This document shows, piece after piece, positions 23,142-31,808 of a stretch of DNA of 64,000 nucleotides. The notes beneath the pieces were generated by a model. It ran no database searches and was not told the origin of the DNA. It saw only the letters and a program-made list of their open reading frames with translations. The position numbers and the translations under genes were made by a program. Source of the DNA: CAKZLS01 sp963701445 (GTDB lineage Bacteria; Pseudomonadota; Alphaproteobacteria; Rhodospirillales; Defluviicoccaceae); the NCBI GenBank assembly GCA_963701445.1, contig CAVPAM010000050.1, positions 62,001 through 126,000 of the forward strand. The letters are read 5' to 3'. Each line of letters begins with the position of its first letter. Within the stretch, counting starts at the first letter, position 1.

Positions 23142-26003
23142 TCAAAGAGGCTTGGTACACCGGTCCACGAGGTAGACGATCGAGCGGTACGGTATCTCCG
23201 CGTGCATCGACAATCCGATCTCGCACGTTCGGCTGTGCGAATACCCGGACGCGCATCCATCCGGCAGGGAGGATTTGAGCGTCCTGAGCGCGTGCGCGTT
23301 CAACTCGGGCGTCGTGATCCCCTTGTCGCCGGCCCAGCCGCAGCAGCCGACGTTTTCCGGCACCACGGCCGTTTCGGCGCACGCCTCGGCGACGGTTCGA
23401 AGCTTCGCTTCCAGGCCCATCTTGCGGCCGCTGCAGGTGAGGTGCAGGGCGACCGGTTCGGCGGTCTTGTCGAATTGGAGACGGTCGAGCATGCGATCGT
23501 GAATGAACTCGACGATGTCCATGGGACGCAGGTTCTCCGGCAGACCCTGCTTCATCCGATAGGAACACGGGCTGGTGTCGGAGACGATCGGCAGTTCGCC
23601 GTCGCGGCTGGCCTCTTTCAGCGCGGCCTCCACCTCGCGGAGCTTGGTGTCCGCGACATCGTTCAGACCCTTGCTCTCGAAGGGCTGGCCGCAGCAAAGG
23701 CCGCCCAGATTGGCCGGATAGACGACGCGGTAGCCGGCCTTTTCCAGCAAGGCCGCGGTTTTCGTGGGCAAGGCGTCCGTCTCGGGGTCGTTGCGCGCCG
23801 GACCCATGGTCCGGGAGACGCAGCTTGGAAAGTAGACGATCTCCGGCCGGTCCTGGGACGGGGACGGGGCCGCGCCGGCGCCGGGCGCGAACGACACCGC
23901 CGTCGGCATCTCCTTGGTCCATGCCGGCAGCCGGTCGCCGCTCAGGCGGCGCATGCGCTTGGACGCTCCTTCCAGCGTATCGGCGCCGACGACGCGGCCG
24001 GCCAGGTCGGCCAGCCGGAGCCCCTGCCGGGCCACGGCGAGCGTCGCGCCGAAGTTGCCGGCCGCCCATCCCGCCATCCGGCGGCTGGACGCGCTCTGCT
24101 CGGCACCCCGGATTTTCTTCGTCAACAGGCCGGTTTCGATGCCCACCGGGCACGCGGTGGCGCACAGCCCGCAAGCGGCGCACGTGTCGAGCCCCTGGTA
24201 GGCATACAGCTCGCGCATTTCCGCCTGGGCGTCGACATCGCCGGCCGCCTGGAGGCGCGAGATTTCCCGCCATCCGACGATCCGCTGGCGGGGGGTCAGG
24301 GTCAGCCCCTGGGACGGACACATGCGTTCGCAGAAGCCGCATTCCATGCAGTTGTCGACGAGCGGGTCGGCGGCGGGGAGCGGCTTCAGGTTCTTGAGGT
24401 GGACGGTGGGGTCGTCGTTGAGGATGACGCCGGGATTGAGCAGGCCGTCCGGATCGAACAGCGCCTTGATCTCGCGCATCAGCGCATACGCCTGGCTGCC
24501 CCATTCAAGCTCGACGAACGGCGCCATGTTGCGCCCGGTTCCATGCTCGGCCTTGAGCGATCCGTCGTAGCGCTCGACCACCATGCGGGAGACGGCGTCC
24601 ATGAACCGGCCGTAGCGGTCGACCTCGGCGGGCTGGCCGAGATCGGGCGTGAACACGAAGTGCAGGTTGCCTTCCAGCGCGTGGCCGAAGATGATCGCCT
24701 CGGTGTAGCCGTATTCCTCGAACATGACCTGAAGATCCGCGGTCGCCGCCGCCAGATGCTGGATCGGGAACGCGACGTCCTCGATGATCACCGTGGTGCC
24801 GGTTTCCCGCATGGCGCCGACCGACGGGAACAGGCCCTTGCGGATGTTCCAAAGCCGGTCGAACTCGGCCGGCCGGTCGGTAAACGCGACCGGTCCCAGC
24901 GTGGTGCCTTCTTCGAACATACCCTGGATTTCGGCGATGTTGGCGGCGAGCTTCTCGCGGTTCTCGGCGCGGGTTTCCACCAGCAGGGCCGTCGTGCCCG
25001 GTGGAACGCCGATGATCGCTTCCGGCATGCCGGGCTTGTCCTCGACCGACTGCAGACTGGCCCGATCCATCAGCTCGACGGCCGAGACCGGCGTCTGCTT
25101 CAGACGAATGACCGCCTCGCAGGCGCCGACCACGGTCGGGAACAGGATCAGCGCGCTCGCCTTGTCGGCGTACTCGGGAACCGTCCGGTAGGTGATCTCC
25201 GAGATGAAGCCCAGCGTTCCCTCGGATCCGATCATCAGGTGCTGCAGGATGTCGAACGGATCGGTGAAATCGACAAGCGCGTTCAGGCTGTAGCCGCAGG
25301 TATTCTTGATCGCGAATTTGTGGCGAATTCGATTTGCCAGGGCCTCGTCCGCCCGGGTCGTCTCGCCGAGGCGGTTCAGCGCGTCGAGGAGATCGGAATG
25401 GGATACGGAGAAGGCCGCGCGGCTCGCCGCGTCGCCCGTGTCCACGAGCGTTCCATCGGCGAGAATGACGCGCATGGACGACAGCGTGCGGTAGCTGTTC
25501 TGGGCGGTTCCGCAGCACATCCCGCTGGCGTTGTTGGCGGCGATCCCGCCGATCTTGCAGGCGTTGATCGATGCCGGGTCCGGACCGATCTTGCGGCCGT
25601 GCGGAGCCAGGCGCCGGTTGGCGTCGCTGCCGATCACGCCCGGCTTGAGCCGGACGGTTTCCGCGTCGGCGGCGATATGGATCCCGTTCCAGCCTTCGCC
25701 GAGGACCGCGAGCACGGAGTCGCTCACCGCCTGACCCGAGAGGCTGGTGCCGGCCGCGCGAAAGGTCACCGGCGTGCCATAGGACCGGCCCAGGCGCAGA
25801 ACCTCCTTCATCTCCGCTTCGCTGTCGACGATGGCGACGACCTGGGGGATCAGCCGGTAAAAGCTGGCGTCCGTTCCATAGGCCAATGTTCGGAGGGGAT
25901 CGCGGATCAAGCGCTCGGGCGGCAGGGTCTCTTTCAACGCTTCGGCGAAGGCATCGTACTGGGATAACGGCTCGTAGCGCACATTGGTCTTGGCGCGGGC
26001 CAT
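23142..26003 (-). CDS. dld: FAD- and Fe-S-containing D-lactate dehydrogenase
   Basis: 953 residues. The N-terminal FAD-linked oxidase domain includes VTFRAAGTSLSGQA, GGIAANNASGMCCG and IGSEGTLGFISEIT. After it come two 4Fe-4S motifs, CMECGFCERMCP and CAACGLCATACPVG, and a C-terminal CCG domain pair (FPSCVSR, GGLCCGQPF, HLTCSGR, VGCCGWAGD). This is the architecture of quinone-linked Dld-II D-lactate dehydrogenases. It oxidises D-lactate (or a related 2-hydroxyacid) to pyruvate at the membrane surface. The adjacent permease and GntR regulator support lactate; glycolate or D-2-hydroxyglutarate remains possible. Its last 64 bp have a diverged copy at 21211-21274. Confidence 0.9.
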   Translation of the reverse strand: MARAKTNVRYEPLSQYDAFAEALKETLPPERLIRDPLRTLAYGTDASFYRLIPQVVAIVDSEAEMKEVLRLGRSYGTPVTFRAAGTSLSGQAVSDSVLAVLGEGWNGIHIAADAETVRLKPGVIGSDANRRLAPHGRKIGPDPASINACKIGGIAANNASGMCCGTAQNSYRTLSSMRVILADGTLVDTGDAASRAAFSVSHSDLLDALNRLGETTRADEALANRIRHKFAIKNTCGYSLNALVDFTDPFDILQHLMIGSEGTLGFISEITYRTVPEYADKASALILFPTVVGACEAVIRLKQTPVSAVELMDRASLQSVEDKPGMPEAIIGVPPGTTALLVETRAENREKLAANIAEIQGMFEEGTTLGPVAFTDRPAEFDRLWNIRKGLFPSVGAMRETGTTVIIEDVAFPIQHLAAATADLQVMFEEYGYTEAIIFGHALEGNLHFVFTPDLGQPAEVDRYGRFMDAVSRMVVERYDGSLKAEHGTGRNMAPFVELEWGSQAYALMREIKALFDPDGLLNPGVILNDDPTVHLKNLKPLPAADPLVDNCMECGFCERMCPSQGLTLTPRQRIVGWREISRLQAAGDVDAQAEMRELYAYQGLDTCAACGLCATACPVGIETGLLTKKIRGAEQSASSRRMAGWAAGNFGATLAVARQGLRLADLAGRVVGADTLEGASKRMRRLSGDRLPAWTKEMPTAVSFAPGAGAAPSPSQDRPEIVYFPSCVSRTMGPARNDPETDALPTKTAALLEKAGYRVVYPANLGGLCCGQPFESKGLNDVADTKLREVEAALKEASRDGELPIVSDTSPCSYRMKQGLPENLRPMDIVEFIHDRMLDRLQFDKTAEPVALHLTCSGRKMGLEAKLRTVAEACAETAVVPENVGCCGWAGDKGITTPELNAHALRTLKSSLPDGCASGYSHSRTCEIGLSMHAEIPYRSIVYLVDRCTKPL

Positions 26004-26188
26004 GGACTTTCCTCCGTTGAATATTGTTCTTGTTTATTTAGGTCGTCTCAACGCTGTTCCGAGCGAAGAACGAACCGTATTTCGGAGGATCGATGGCGAT
26101 CTTTGGCCACTTGCCGCAGCCTATCGGGCGCCATGCCTTCCGTTTATCCTTTCGATCCTAGAACAAAAAAATATTTGGTCAAGTGGTA

Positions 26189-26205
26189 ATATGGTATTAC
26201 CAATT
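26189..26205. promoter_or_regulatory. candidate GntR (PdhR/LldR-type) operator 1
   Basis: ATATGGTATTACCAATT agrees at 15 of 17 positions with the known PdhR-type consensus AATTGGTNNNACCAATT, with the central GGTNNNACC intact. An overlapping TGGTAATA half-site precedes it. It lies between the dld start and the regulator gene. Confidence 0.65.
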
Positions 26206-26314
26206 TCCACTTAATCGCGACGGCCGCTTAGAAATGTGCCCGGGTTCGGTCTCCGCGCCCCATAACACACTGTAAATCATGATATTTTATAGAGCGCGAC
26301 AGTTGGCGGGTTTG

Positions 26315-26343
26315 GTGGTAAACTTGTCTAGTAACTTTACCAC
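26315..26343. promoter_or_regulatory. candidate GntR operator 2
   Basis: GTGGTAAA and TTTACCAC form an exact 8-bp inverted repeat with a 13-bp centre, ending 48 bp before the regulator start. The spacing differs from operator 1, so it may be an autoregulatory site or belong to another factor. Confidence 0.5.
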
Positions 26344-26391
26344 AATAGAATGAACGCGGCGCTTCGGTGCTTGCGATCAAGGGAAAGCGGC

Positions 26392-27186
26392 GTGCGATAC
26401 CCGAAAATACGGCAGGAAAAACTTTCCGGCTCCGTGGCGCGCGAGCTCGAGAGAATGATCCTGGAGGGCTTGCTGGAGCCGGGCGATCGCCTGCCGTCCG
26501 AACGGCAACTGGCCCAGGAGTTGAATGTCTCGCGGCCGTCACTGCGCGAGGCGTTGCAGAAGATGGAGGCCGCGGGCCTCGTGGAGACCCGCCACGGCGG
26601 CGGAACCTACGTCCGCAACGCGATCGCGGCCAGCGTCACCGACCCGCTCGCGGACGTTTTCCAGCGCCATCCCGAGGCGGCCCTGGATTTCATCGAGTTC
26701 CGCGAGACGCTCGACGGGATCAGCGCCTACTATGCCGCGCTTCGCGGCACGGAGGACGACCGCAAGATCCTGTCCGAGCGGTTCGAGGCGATCGAGGCGG
26801 CGCATCAACTCGACGACCCGGCGCTGGAGGCGCAGCGGGACGCCGAGTTCCATATCGCCATCGCCGAGGCGTCTCATAACGTGATCCTGCTGCATGTGGT
26901 GCGCGGTCTTCTCGAGTGGCTGCGCAACGACGTGATCTTCAATCGAACGCAGCTCTATGGCCGGCCGGGACAGCGGGACGTTCTCTTGGAGCATCATCGG
27001 CTCATCCGCGATGCGATCGTTGCGGGCGACGCGGAAAAGGCACGAAACGCCGCGCAGACGCACATGCGCCACGTCGACCGGACATTGCGCGACCAACAGG
27101 TGCGGGACGACCGCGCCGATGTGTCCCATCGCCGCCTCGAGCGCTATCACGCGGAGAAAGCCGCGGCCGACGCCAAATCCACGTGA
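26392..27186 (+). CDS. GntR/FadR-family regulator (PdhR/LldR-like)
   Basis: 264 residues from a GTG at 26392 preceded by AAGGGA. The N-terminal winged helix has LEPGDRLPSERQLAQELNVS, RPSLREAL and a wing RHGGGTYV. A C-terminal FCD ligand-binding domain follows, with metal-site residues in DAEFHIAIAEASHN and HHRLIRDAI...HMRHVD. Such proteins repress lactate, pyruvate or related operons and are released by the substrate. It is divergent from dld-lctP with palindromic sites in between, so it is the likely regulator of that operon. Confidence 0.92.
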   Translation: MRYPKIRQEKLSGSVARELERMILEGLLEPGDRLPSERQLAQELNVSRPSLREALQKMEAAGLVETRHGGGTYVRNAIAASVTDPLADVFQRHPEAALDFIEFRETLDGISAYYAALRGTEDDRKILSERFEAIEAAHQLDDPALEAQRDAEFHIAIAEASHNVILLHVVRGLLEWLRNDVIFNRTQLYGRPGQRDVLLEHHRLIRDAIVAGDAEKARNAAQTHMRHVDRTLRDQQVRDDRADVSHRRLERYHAEKAAADAKST

Positions 27187-27245
27187 GCGCGTCGCGAGCC
27201 GGATCGCCGGGTACACCCGCCGGCTTCCCTACCCGCCGGCCCGGC

Positions 27246-27452
27246 TCACTCGCCGGAGCGCGCGTCCCGGCAAATCCCTTCCCATACCAGGGTCAGCGCG
27301 AACTGCGCGTCATGCCACGTCGCCGACGGCACCTCCGACGGATCGCCGCCGATACTGGCGATGACGTCCGCCGGCCCCAGACCCTGGCTCGCCGCCCACA
27401 GGCAATGCTCGATGGCCAGTTCGTCCGGCTCTTCGTCGGCCCGCTCACTCAT
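27246..27452 (-). CDS. small acidic hypothetical protein
   Basis: 68 residues from an ATG (MSERADEEPDELAIEHCLWA...); an in-frame TTG six codons upstream is an alternative start. The predicted product is acidic, with conserved-looking Trp and Cys residues (HCLWAASQGL, LVWEGICRDA). No family recognised. It lies alone, convergent with the gntR gene. Confidence 0.45.
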   Translation of the reverse strand: MSERADEEPDELAIEHCLWAASQGLGPADVIASIGGDPSEVPSATWHDAQFALTLVWEGICRDARSGE

Positions 27453-27714
27453 CGATGTTTCGAATTTCAAGACGAAAAAAAGTCCCCTAGTGCGTCGGGG
27501 TCGGTACGACCCTCGCCACGATATAGATCACCATGGTGATGGTCAGCGCCTTATTCATCATGTCCACGACGGCCCGCCATCCACTGCCGCCGGCCGCGTT
27601 CGTTGCGCGATGTTTAAGGTTTCGGCGGGCGCCCATACCCCATATCCTGGACGTGCTTCAGCAAGGCCCGATTCTGGGGACCGTATTCAAATTCTAGAGA
27701 GGGGGAAGCAGGCA

Positions 27715-28308
27715 ATGGATGAACGGCGGGACGGCGAACGCTTGCGGGCCGCGGCGATAGGCGCGCGGGAGCGGTTGGGCGGACTGTGGTGGACCTTCAT
27801 GATCCGAGGCGTTCTCGCGCTCCTTCTCGGCCTCTCTGCCCTGTTCTGGCCCAGCACCACCGTGGAGCTGTTGATCACCCTGGTGGGCGTGTTCTGCGTG
27901 GTGGACGGGCTGACCGGGTTGCTCGGGGTCTTCCGAACGCCGGAACGCGGCGCCAACCTCGTTCCGCCGCTGGTCGGCCTCGCCATCGGGATGGTGCTTT
28001 TGTTCTGGCCCGATGCCACCGTGCGCACGCTGCTCGTGGTGTTCGGCGCCTGGCTGCTGTTCGTCGGGATCACGCAGATCCTCGGAGCGCGCCGCGCCCA
28101 CCTCCAAGGCGGCGACCGGAGCGTGATGACCACGATTGGTGGCGTCGCCGCGGTCGTGGGCCTGATTTTGGTTCTCTGGCCGGGGACCGGGGTCGTGGCC
28201 ATTTCTTGGGTCATCGCCATCCCGGCTCTGGTGGTGGCCGCGCTGCTGATCTTCCTGGCCCTGCGGCTGAAGCGCGTCGACGACCGCTCGAAAGGAATAG
28301 ACGCATGA
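27715..28308 (+). CDS. HdeD family membrane protein
   Basis: 197 residues with six hydrophobic helices in three pairs, such as IRGVLALLLGLSALFWP, LLITLVGVFCVVDGL and GVAAVVGLILVLWPGTGV. The repeated LFWP/LLFWP/LVLWPG turns are typical of HdeD/DUF308 proteins, linked to acid resistance in enterobacteria. The ATG at 27715 has GGGGGAAGC upstream. A parvulin-type isomerase gene follows on the same strand, suggesting an envelope-stress context. Confidence 0.85.
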   Translation: MDERRDGERLRAAAIGARERLGGLWWTFMIRGVLALLLGLSALFWPSTTVELLITLVGVFCVVDGLTGLLGVFRTPERGANLVPPLVGLAIGMVLLFWPDATVRTLLVVFGAWLLFVGITQILGARRAHLQGGDRSVMTTIGGVAAVVGLILVLWPGTGVVAISWVIAIPALVVAALLIFLALRLKRVDDRSKGIDA

Positions 28309-28375
28309 AATCGCCAGGCGGATATCCGTTTAAGTCCATCGCCATGATGGTCGCCGCGTCGGTTCCCGGGCCGCG

Positions 28376-29281
28376 ATGATCCGGCGGATTCTCCCGAAGC
28401 CTCTCCTTCTATTCCTCGTTCTCGGGCTATTGCTCGTTGTCGGGGCGGGGCTGTTCGTTCTCAACGCCGTCCTCGACCCGGACGGCGGCGAGCGTCCGGA
28501 CCGGATCGTCGTCGATGCCCGGCAAACGGAACGCCTGGCCGAGCAGTTCCAGCGCACCCGGATGCGGCCACCCACCCGCCAGGAGCTGGAGGGGCTCGTG
28601 GAGGAGCACGTCAAGGAGGAGATCCTCTACCGCGAGGCCCTGGCGCTCGGACTCGACAAGGACGACCCGGTGATCCGGCGCCGCCTGCGCCAGAAATTGG
28701 AGCTCCTCAACGCCGATCTGGCGGAACGCGAGCAGCCCACCGACGCCGACCTCCGGACGTTCATGGAGGCCCGGCCGGAGATGTTCCGAAGCCCCGGGCG
28801 GGTCAGTCTTCGCCAGATCTACCTCGACCCCGACAGCCCGGACGGCCCCGTGGCGGAGCGGGCCGGGAACGTGCTGAAACGCCTCAACGCCGATCCGGAG
28901 GGCAGGAGCTCGGCCGACGCGGATGCGGAGGGCGATCCCACGCTCCTGCCGCGCGAATTGAACGCGGCCACGGAAGCGGGCGTGTCACGGATCTTCGGGG
29001 ATGCGTTCGCGGCGGCCCTCGCGGACGCGCCCATCGGACGGTGGTTCGGTCCGATCGAGTCCGGCCACGGCGTCCACCTGGTTCGCATTTCGGCGCGCGA
29101 ACCGGGACGGCTGCCGGCGCTGGACGAGGTCCGCCCCGCCGTGGAGCGCGAGTGGTCGGCCGTCCGCCGCGCCGAAGCAGAAAGCCGTTTCCACGATGCG
29201 GCGCGGGCGCGCTACGCCGTCGAGATCGAGATGCCGGCGGACACGCCGGCGGAGGACCCGGCCGGGAAACCGTCGCCATGA
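28376..29281 (+). CDS. membrane-anchored parvulin-type peptidyl-prolyl isomerase
   Basis: 301 residues. A single N-terminal membrane helix (LLLFLVLGLLLVVGAGLFVL) is followed by a SurA-N-like chaperone region (EEHVKEEILYREALALGLD). A parvulin (PpiC) domain then shows VSLRQIYLDPD, GDPTLLP and GRWFGPIESGHGVHLVRI. It should assist folding of exported proteins at the outer face of the inner membrane. The stop overlaps the ATG of a HupE-like remnant by ATGA. Confidence 0.85.
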   Translation: MIRRILPKPLLLFLVLGLLLVVGAGLFVLNAVLDPDGGERPDRIVVDARQTERLAEQFQRTRMRPPTRQELEGLVEEHVKEEILYREALALGLDKDDPVIRRRLRQKLELLNADLAEREQPTDADLRTFMEARPEMFRSPGRVSLRQIYLDPDSPDGPVAERAGNVLKRLNADPEGRSSADADAEGDPTLLPRELNAATEAGVSRIFGDAFAAALADAPIGRWFGPIESGHGVHLVRISAREPGRLPALDEVRPAVEREWSAVRRAEAESRFHDAARARYAVEIEMPADTPAEDPAGKPSP

Positions 29282-29418
29282 ACGCGTGAGCACTCGCTTT
29301 TCTGTCTCTCGTTCCGGTTTGCGCCTTGCCGGCCGCCCAGGCCCGCGAGGTCCGGCGGTTGCGCGGCCGCGTCGAGCGCGGCGCCGCCACCGGTGGGATC
29401 GCGCGGCGAGGGCCCTGA
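29278..29418 (+). pseudogene. remnant of an exported-protein gene (possibly HupE-like) with stop at codon 4
   Basis: An ATG overlapping the previous stop (ATGA) is followed by Asn-Ala-stop. In the same frame it then reads ALAFLSLVPVCALPAAQA, a near-perfect signal peptide with an AxA cleavage site, then REVRRLRGRVERG and a second stop. HdeD-PpiC pairs are often followed by HupE/UreJ-type genes whose mature part begins HEVRP, which this could echo. Only the first ~45 codons are recognisable. Confidence 0.4.
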
Positions 29419-29581
29419 CCCGTTCGATCGGGTGGGCGGCGGGCGGCGGGCAAGCATGTGAAATGACGTGTTTTTTCTCGCGTCCACGGGGGAGATCGCT
29501 GCTATAACGTATCGCCATGCGGAAACGATCCGCCCTTGACGGTGTCGGCGCGGGGGCGGGGGATGCGGGAGGAATGGAAAC

Positions 29582-30148
29582 ATGACGGGCGCGCTTCGGG
29601 TCTTGATGGTTGTTCTGATGGTCGGCGGGTTTGTTGCCGGCGGGGCCGGCGGGGGGATCGCCCGGGCGGACCCGTCGGCGTTGAAGCCCTTTTTCGGAAC
29701 CTTCGAGGGCGCCTCGCTGGCACCCAGCGCGGAGGCGCACCCGCGCGACCTGAAGGTTTGGATCAAACCGTCCGCCGCAGACGGCTTCACCATCGCGTGG
29801 CAGACGACCCTGTACGAACCGGACCATGATGCGCGGATGAAAACCCAATCTCTGGAATTCCGCCCCAGGGCGGACAATCCGTCGCTTTACGAGGCGGTGC
29901 CGTCGGACGTGACGGCGGGAATGGAGCCGTCGGACAATCCGCTGGATGGCGCGCCGTTCGCGTGGGCACGGGTGCTCGGCCAGGTTCTCACCATCCATGT
30001 GCTGACCATCGACAAGAACGGCGACTATGTGATCCAGAGCTATGACCGCGCGCTGACCAAGGGCGGCATGGCGCTGGCCTTCGTGAAAGTCCGCAACGGC
30101 CATGTGGAACAACGGCTGTGGGGCGCGCTCGACCGCGTCGGCGACTGA
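29582..30148 (+). CDS. secreted protein of unknown function, paralogue of the gene at 9540
   Basis: 189 residues with a signal peptide (ending GGGIARADP). It is clearly homologous along its length to the product of 9540-10109: LKPFFGTFEGASL, PRDLKVWIKP, WQTTLYE, SLEFRP, YVIQSYDRALTKGGM, GHVEQRL. The ATG at 29582 has GGAGGAATGG upstream. It appears as a single gene between the HupE-like remnant and the monooxygenase-like gene. No known domain; the family is probably periplasmic. Confidence 0.8.
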   Translation: MTGALRVLMVVLMVGGFVAGGAGGGIARADPSALKPFFGTFEGASLAPSAEAHPRDLKVWIKPSAADGFTIAWQTTLYEPDHDARMKTQSLEFRPRADNPSLYEAVPSDVTAGMEPSDNPLDGAPFAWARVLGQVLTIHVLTIDKNGDYVIQSYDRALTKGGMALAFVKVRNGHVEQRLWGALDRVGD

Positions 30149-30309
30149 TACCGCCGGCTCTGGCGCGCGCGCCAGCGGCCCCTCCACACCAATATCCCCG
30201 TTTTTTCGGTGGAATACCCTCCCGCTGGCTATCACATAGCCAAAAAGAGACTTAACGAATGGCGCCCCGGAAACCGAGGCGTGGTCACCTTTTCGAGCGG
30301 GAGGGTTCC

Positions 30310-30600
30310 ATGTATGTCAGTGTCCGCAAGTATACGATCCGAGGCTCCATGGACGAGCTTCTGAAACGCATCGGCGAGGGGTTCGTGCCCATCCTCAAAA
30401 ATGCCCCGGGCTTCAAGTCCTATTCGGTCGTGCGGGTCCGGGGGAACGACGTCATGACCATCAGCGTGTTCGAAAGCCAGGCGCAGGCGAAGGAGTCCGA
30501 CGGCCTGGCGGCCGAATGGGTGCGGGAGAAGGTGGCGTCGTTCGTCGACGGACCGCCGGACATCACCTTCGGAGAGATGGTCATCCACGAGACCGCGTAG
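30310..30600 (+). CDS. small ABM-like (antibiotic biosynthesis monooxygenase fold) protein
   Basis: 96 residues from an ATG at 30310 preceded by GGGAGGG. The sequence YVSVRKYTIRG...FVPILKNAPGFKSYSVVRVRGNDVMTISVFESQAQAKES fits the dimeric alpha+beta barrel of ABM/YdhR-like proteins. These act as small monooxygenases or haem/stress proteins, and catalysis cannot be judged here. It precedes the AI-2E transporter gene by 83 bp on the same strand. Confidence 0.75.
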   Translation: MYVSVRKYTIRGSMDELLKRIGEGFVPILKNAPGFKSYSVVRVRGNDVMTISVFESQAQAKESDGLAAEWVREKVASFVDGPPDITFGEMVIHETA

Positions 30601-30683
30601 GCGCCTGTTCGTGGTGGCGGGGCGGGCCGAAACTTGGTAAGTCCCGGACCATTCGCCAACAACCCGCGGAACAGGACGACCGG

Positions 30684-31808
30684 ATGAACGCCCCAATCGC
30701 GCCGAGCCCCAATCGCGCCGAGAAGGACAAGGCGTTTCTCAACCGCGCGCTGGAAGCCACCATTCGGATCGGCCTTGTGGTGCTGCTTCTCGCATGGTGC
30801 TTCGAGATCGTCCGGCCATTCGTCATTCCGGTCTTCTGGGGAATGATCATCGCCGTCGCCACCTATCCGGGATACCACTGGCTGGAGACGCGGTTGGGCG
30901 GGCGCAATGTGATCGCGGCCGTGATCATGACCGTGTTGGGGCTCGTCCTGCTGATCGGACCGACGGTGTTGCTGGGAGGAACCCTGGTGAACAGTGCTCA
31001 GGGCCTGGCCGCGGATCTGAGCAATGGAACCTTGAGCATTCCGCCGCCGCCGGGGCGGGTCACGCACTGGCCGATCATCGGCGAGAGCCTTTACGGCTTC
31101 TGGGCGCTGGCGTCGACCAACCTGGAAGAGGCGCTGGGTCAGCTCGGGCCCTATCTGAAGAGCGTCGGATCCTGGCTGTTGACCATGGTGGCCGGCGCGA
31201 GCCTCGGCATCCTGGAGTTCATCTTCGCGATCATCATCGCGGGCGTGCTGCTGGCCAATGCCCATGGCGGAAGCGTTGCCGCCGACGCCATAGCGTCGCG
31301 GCTCGTGGGGGAACGCGGACCGGAGTTCGCCGACGTCGCCCAGACGACGGTGCGAAGCGTCGCCCGGGGGATCCTCGGCGTCGCCCTGATCCAGTCCATA
31401 TTGGCGGGACTCGGCTTCCTGGCGGTCGGGCTGCCGGCCGCGGGACTGCTGGCCTTGATATGCCTGCTTCTCGCGGTGGTTCAGATCGGGCTCTTTCCGG
31501 TCCTGATTCCGGTGGTGATCCATGTCTTCGCCACCTCCGACACGGTGACCGCGGTGATCTTCGCGATCTGGTGCGTCATCGTCGGCCTCACCGACAACGC
31601 CCTCAAGCCGTTTCTGCTGGGCCGTGGCGCGGCGGTGCCGATGGTGGTGATCTTCGTCGGCGCCATCGGCGGCTTCCTGGCGTCGGGGATCATCGGCCTG
31701 TTCGTCGGCGCCGTGGTCCTGTCGCTCGGCTATACCCTGTTCCTGGCGTGGCTGAAGGGGGAGCGGCAACCCTTGCCCGACAAGACGGCGTCCGGCGGAC
31801 CGTCATGA
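30684..31808 (+). CDS. AI-2E family transporter (PerM/TqsA-like)
   Basis: 374 residues and about eight membrane helices. Family features include the PFVIPVFWGMIIAVATYPGY segment near the N-terminus and the long mid-protein soluble loop. The C-terminal part has GLPAAGLLALICLLLAVVQIG, IWCVIVGLTDNALKP and GIIGLFVGAVVLSL. Relatives include quorum-signal exporters and Na+/H+ antiporters, so the substrate is uncertain. The stop overlaps the start of the solute-binding protein gene (ATGA), implying coupled translation. Confidence 0.88.
   Translation: MNAPIAPSPNRAEKDKAFLNRALEATIRIGLVVLLLAWCFEIVRPFVIPVFWGMIIAVATYPGYHWLETRLGGRNVIAAVIMTVLGLVLLIGPTVLLGGTLVNSAQGLAADLSNGTLSIPPPPGRVTHWPIIGESLYGFWALASTNLEEALGQLGPYLKSVGSWLLTMVAGASLGILEFIFAIIIAGVLLANAHGGSVAADAIASRLVGERGPEFADVAQTTVRSVARGILGVALIQSILAGLGFLAVGLPAAGLLALICLLLAVVQIGLFPVLIPVVIHVFATSDTVTAVIFAIWCVIVGLTDNALKPFLLGRGAAVPMVVIFVGAIGGFLASGIIGLFVGAVVLSLGYTLFLAWLKGERQPLPDKTASGGPS

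Larger units (their letters stand above)
26004..26391. promoter_or_regulatory. divergent dld / gntR regulatory region
   Basis: This 388-bp AT-richer intergenic region separates the dehydrogenase and regulator genes. It contains the two palindromes listed separately and should hold both promoters. Its low GC contrasts with the flanking genes. Confidence 0.7.

Noticed and set aside
23115..25967. A 950-codon open frame on the plus strand through the dld gene
   Set aside because: It is antisense to a gene with complete FAD and Fe-S motifs and arises from high GC third-position bias. Its translation has no domain.
26161..26170. A/T-rich patch as possible origin or UP element
   Set aside because: Too short and isolated; more simply part of the dld/gntR promoter region.
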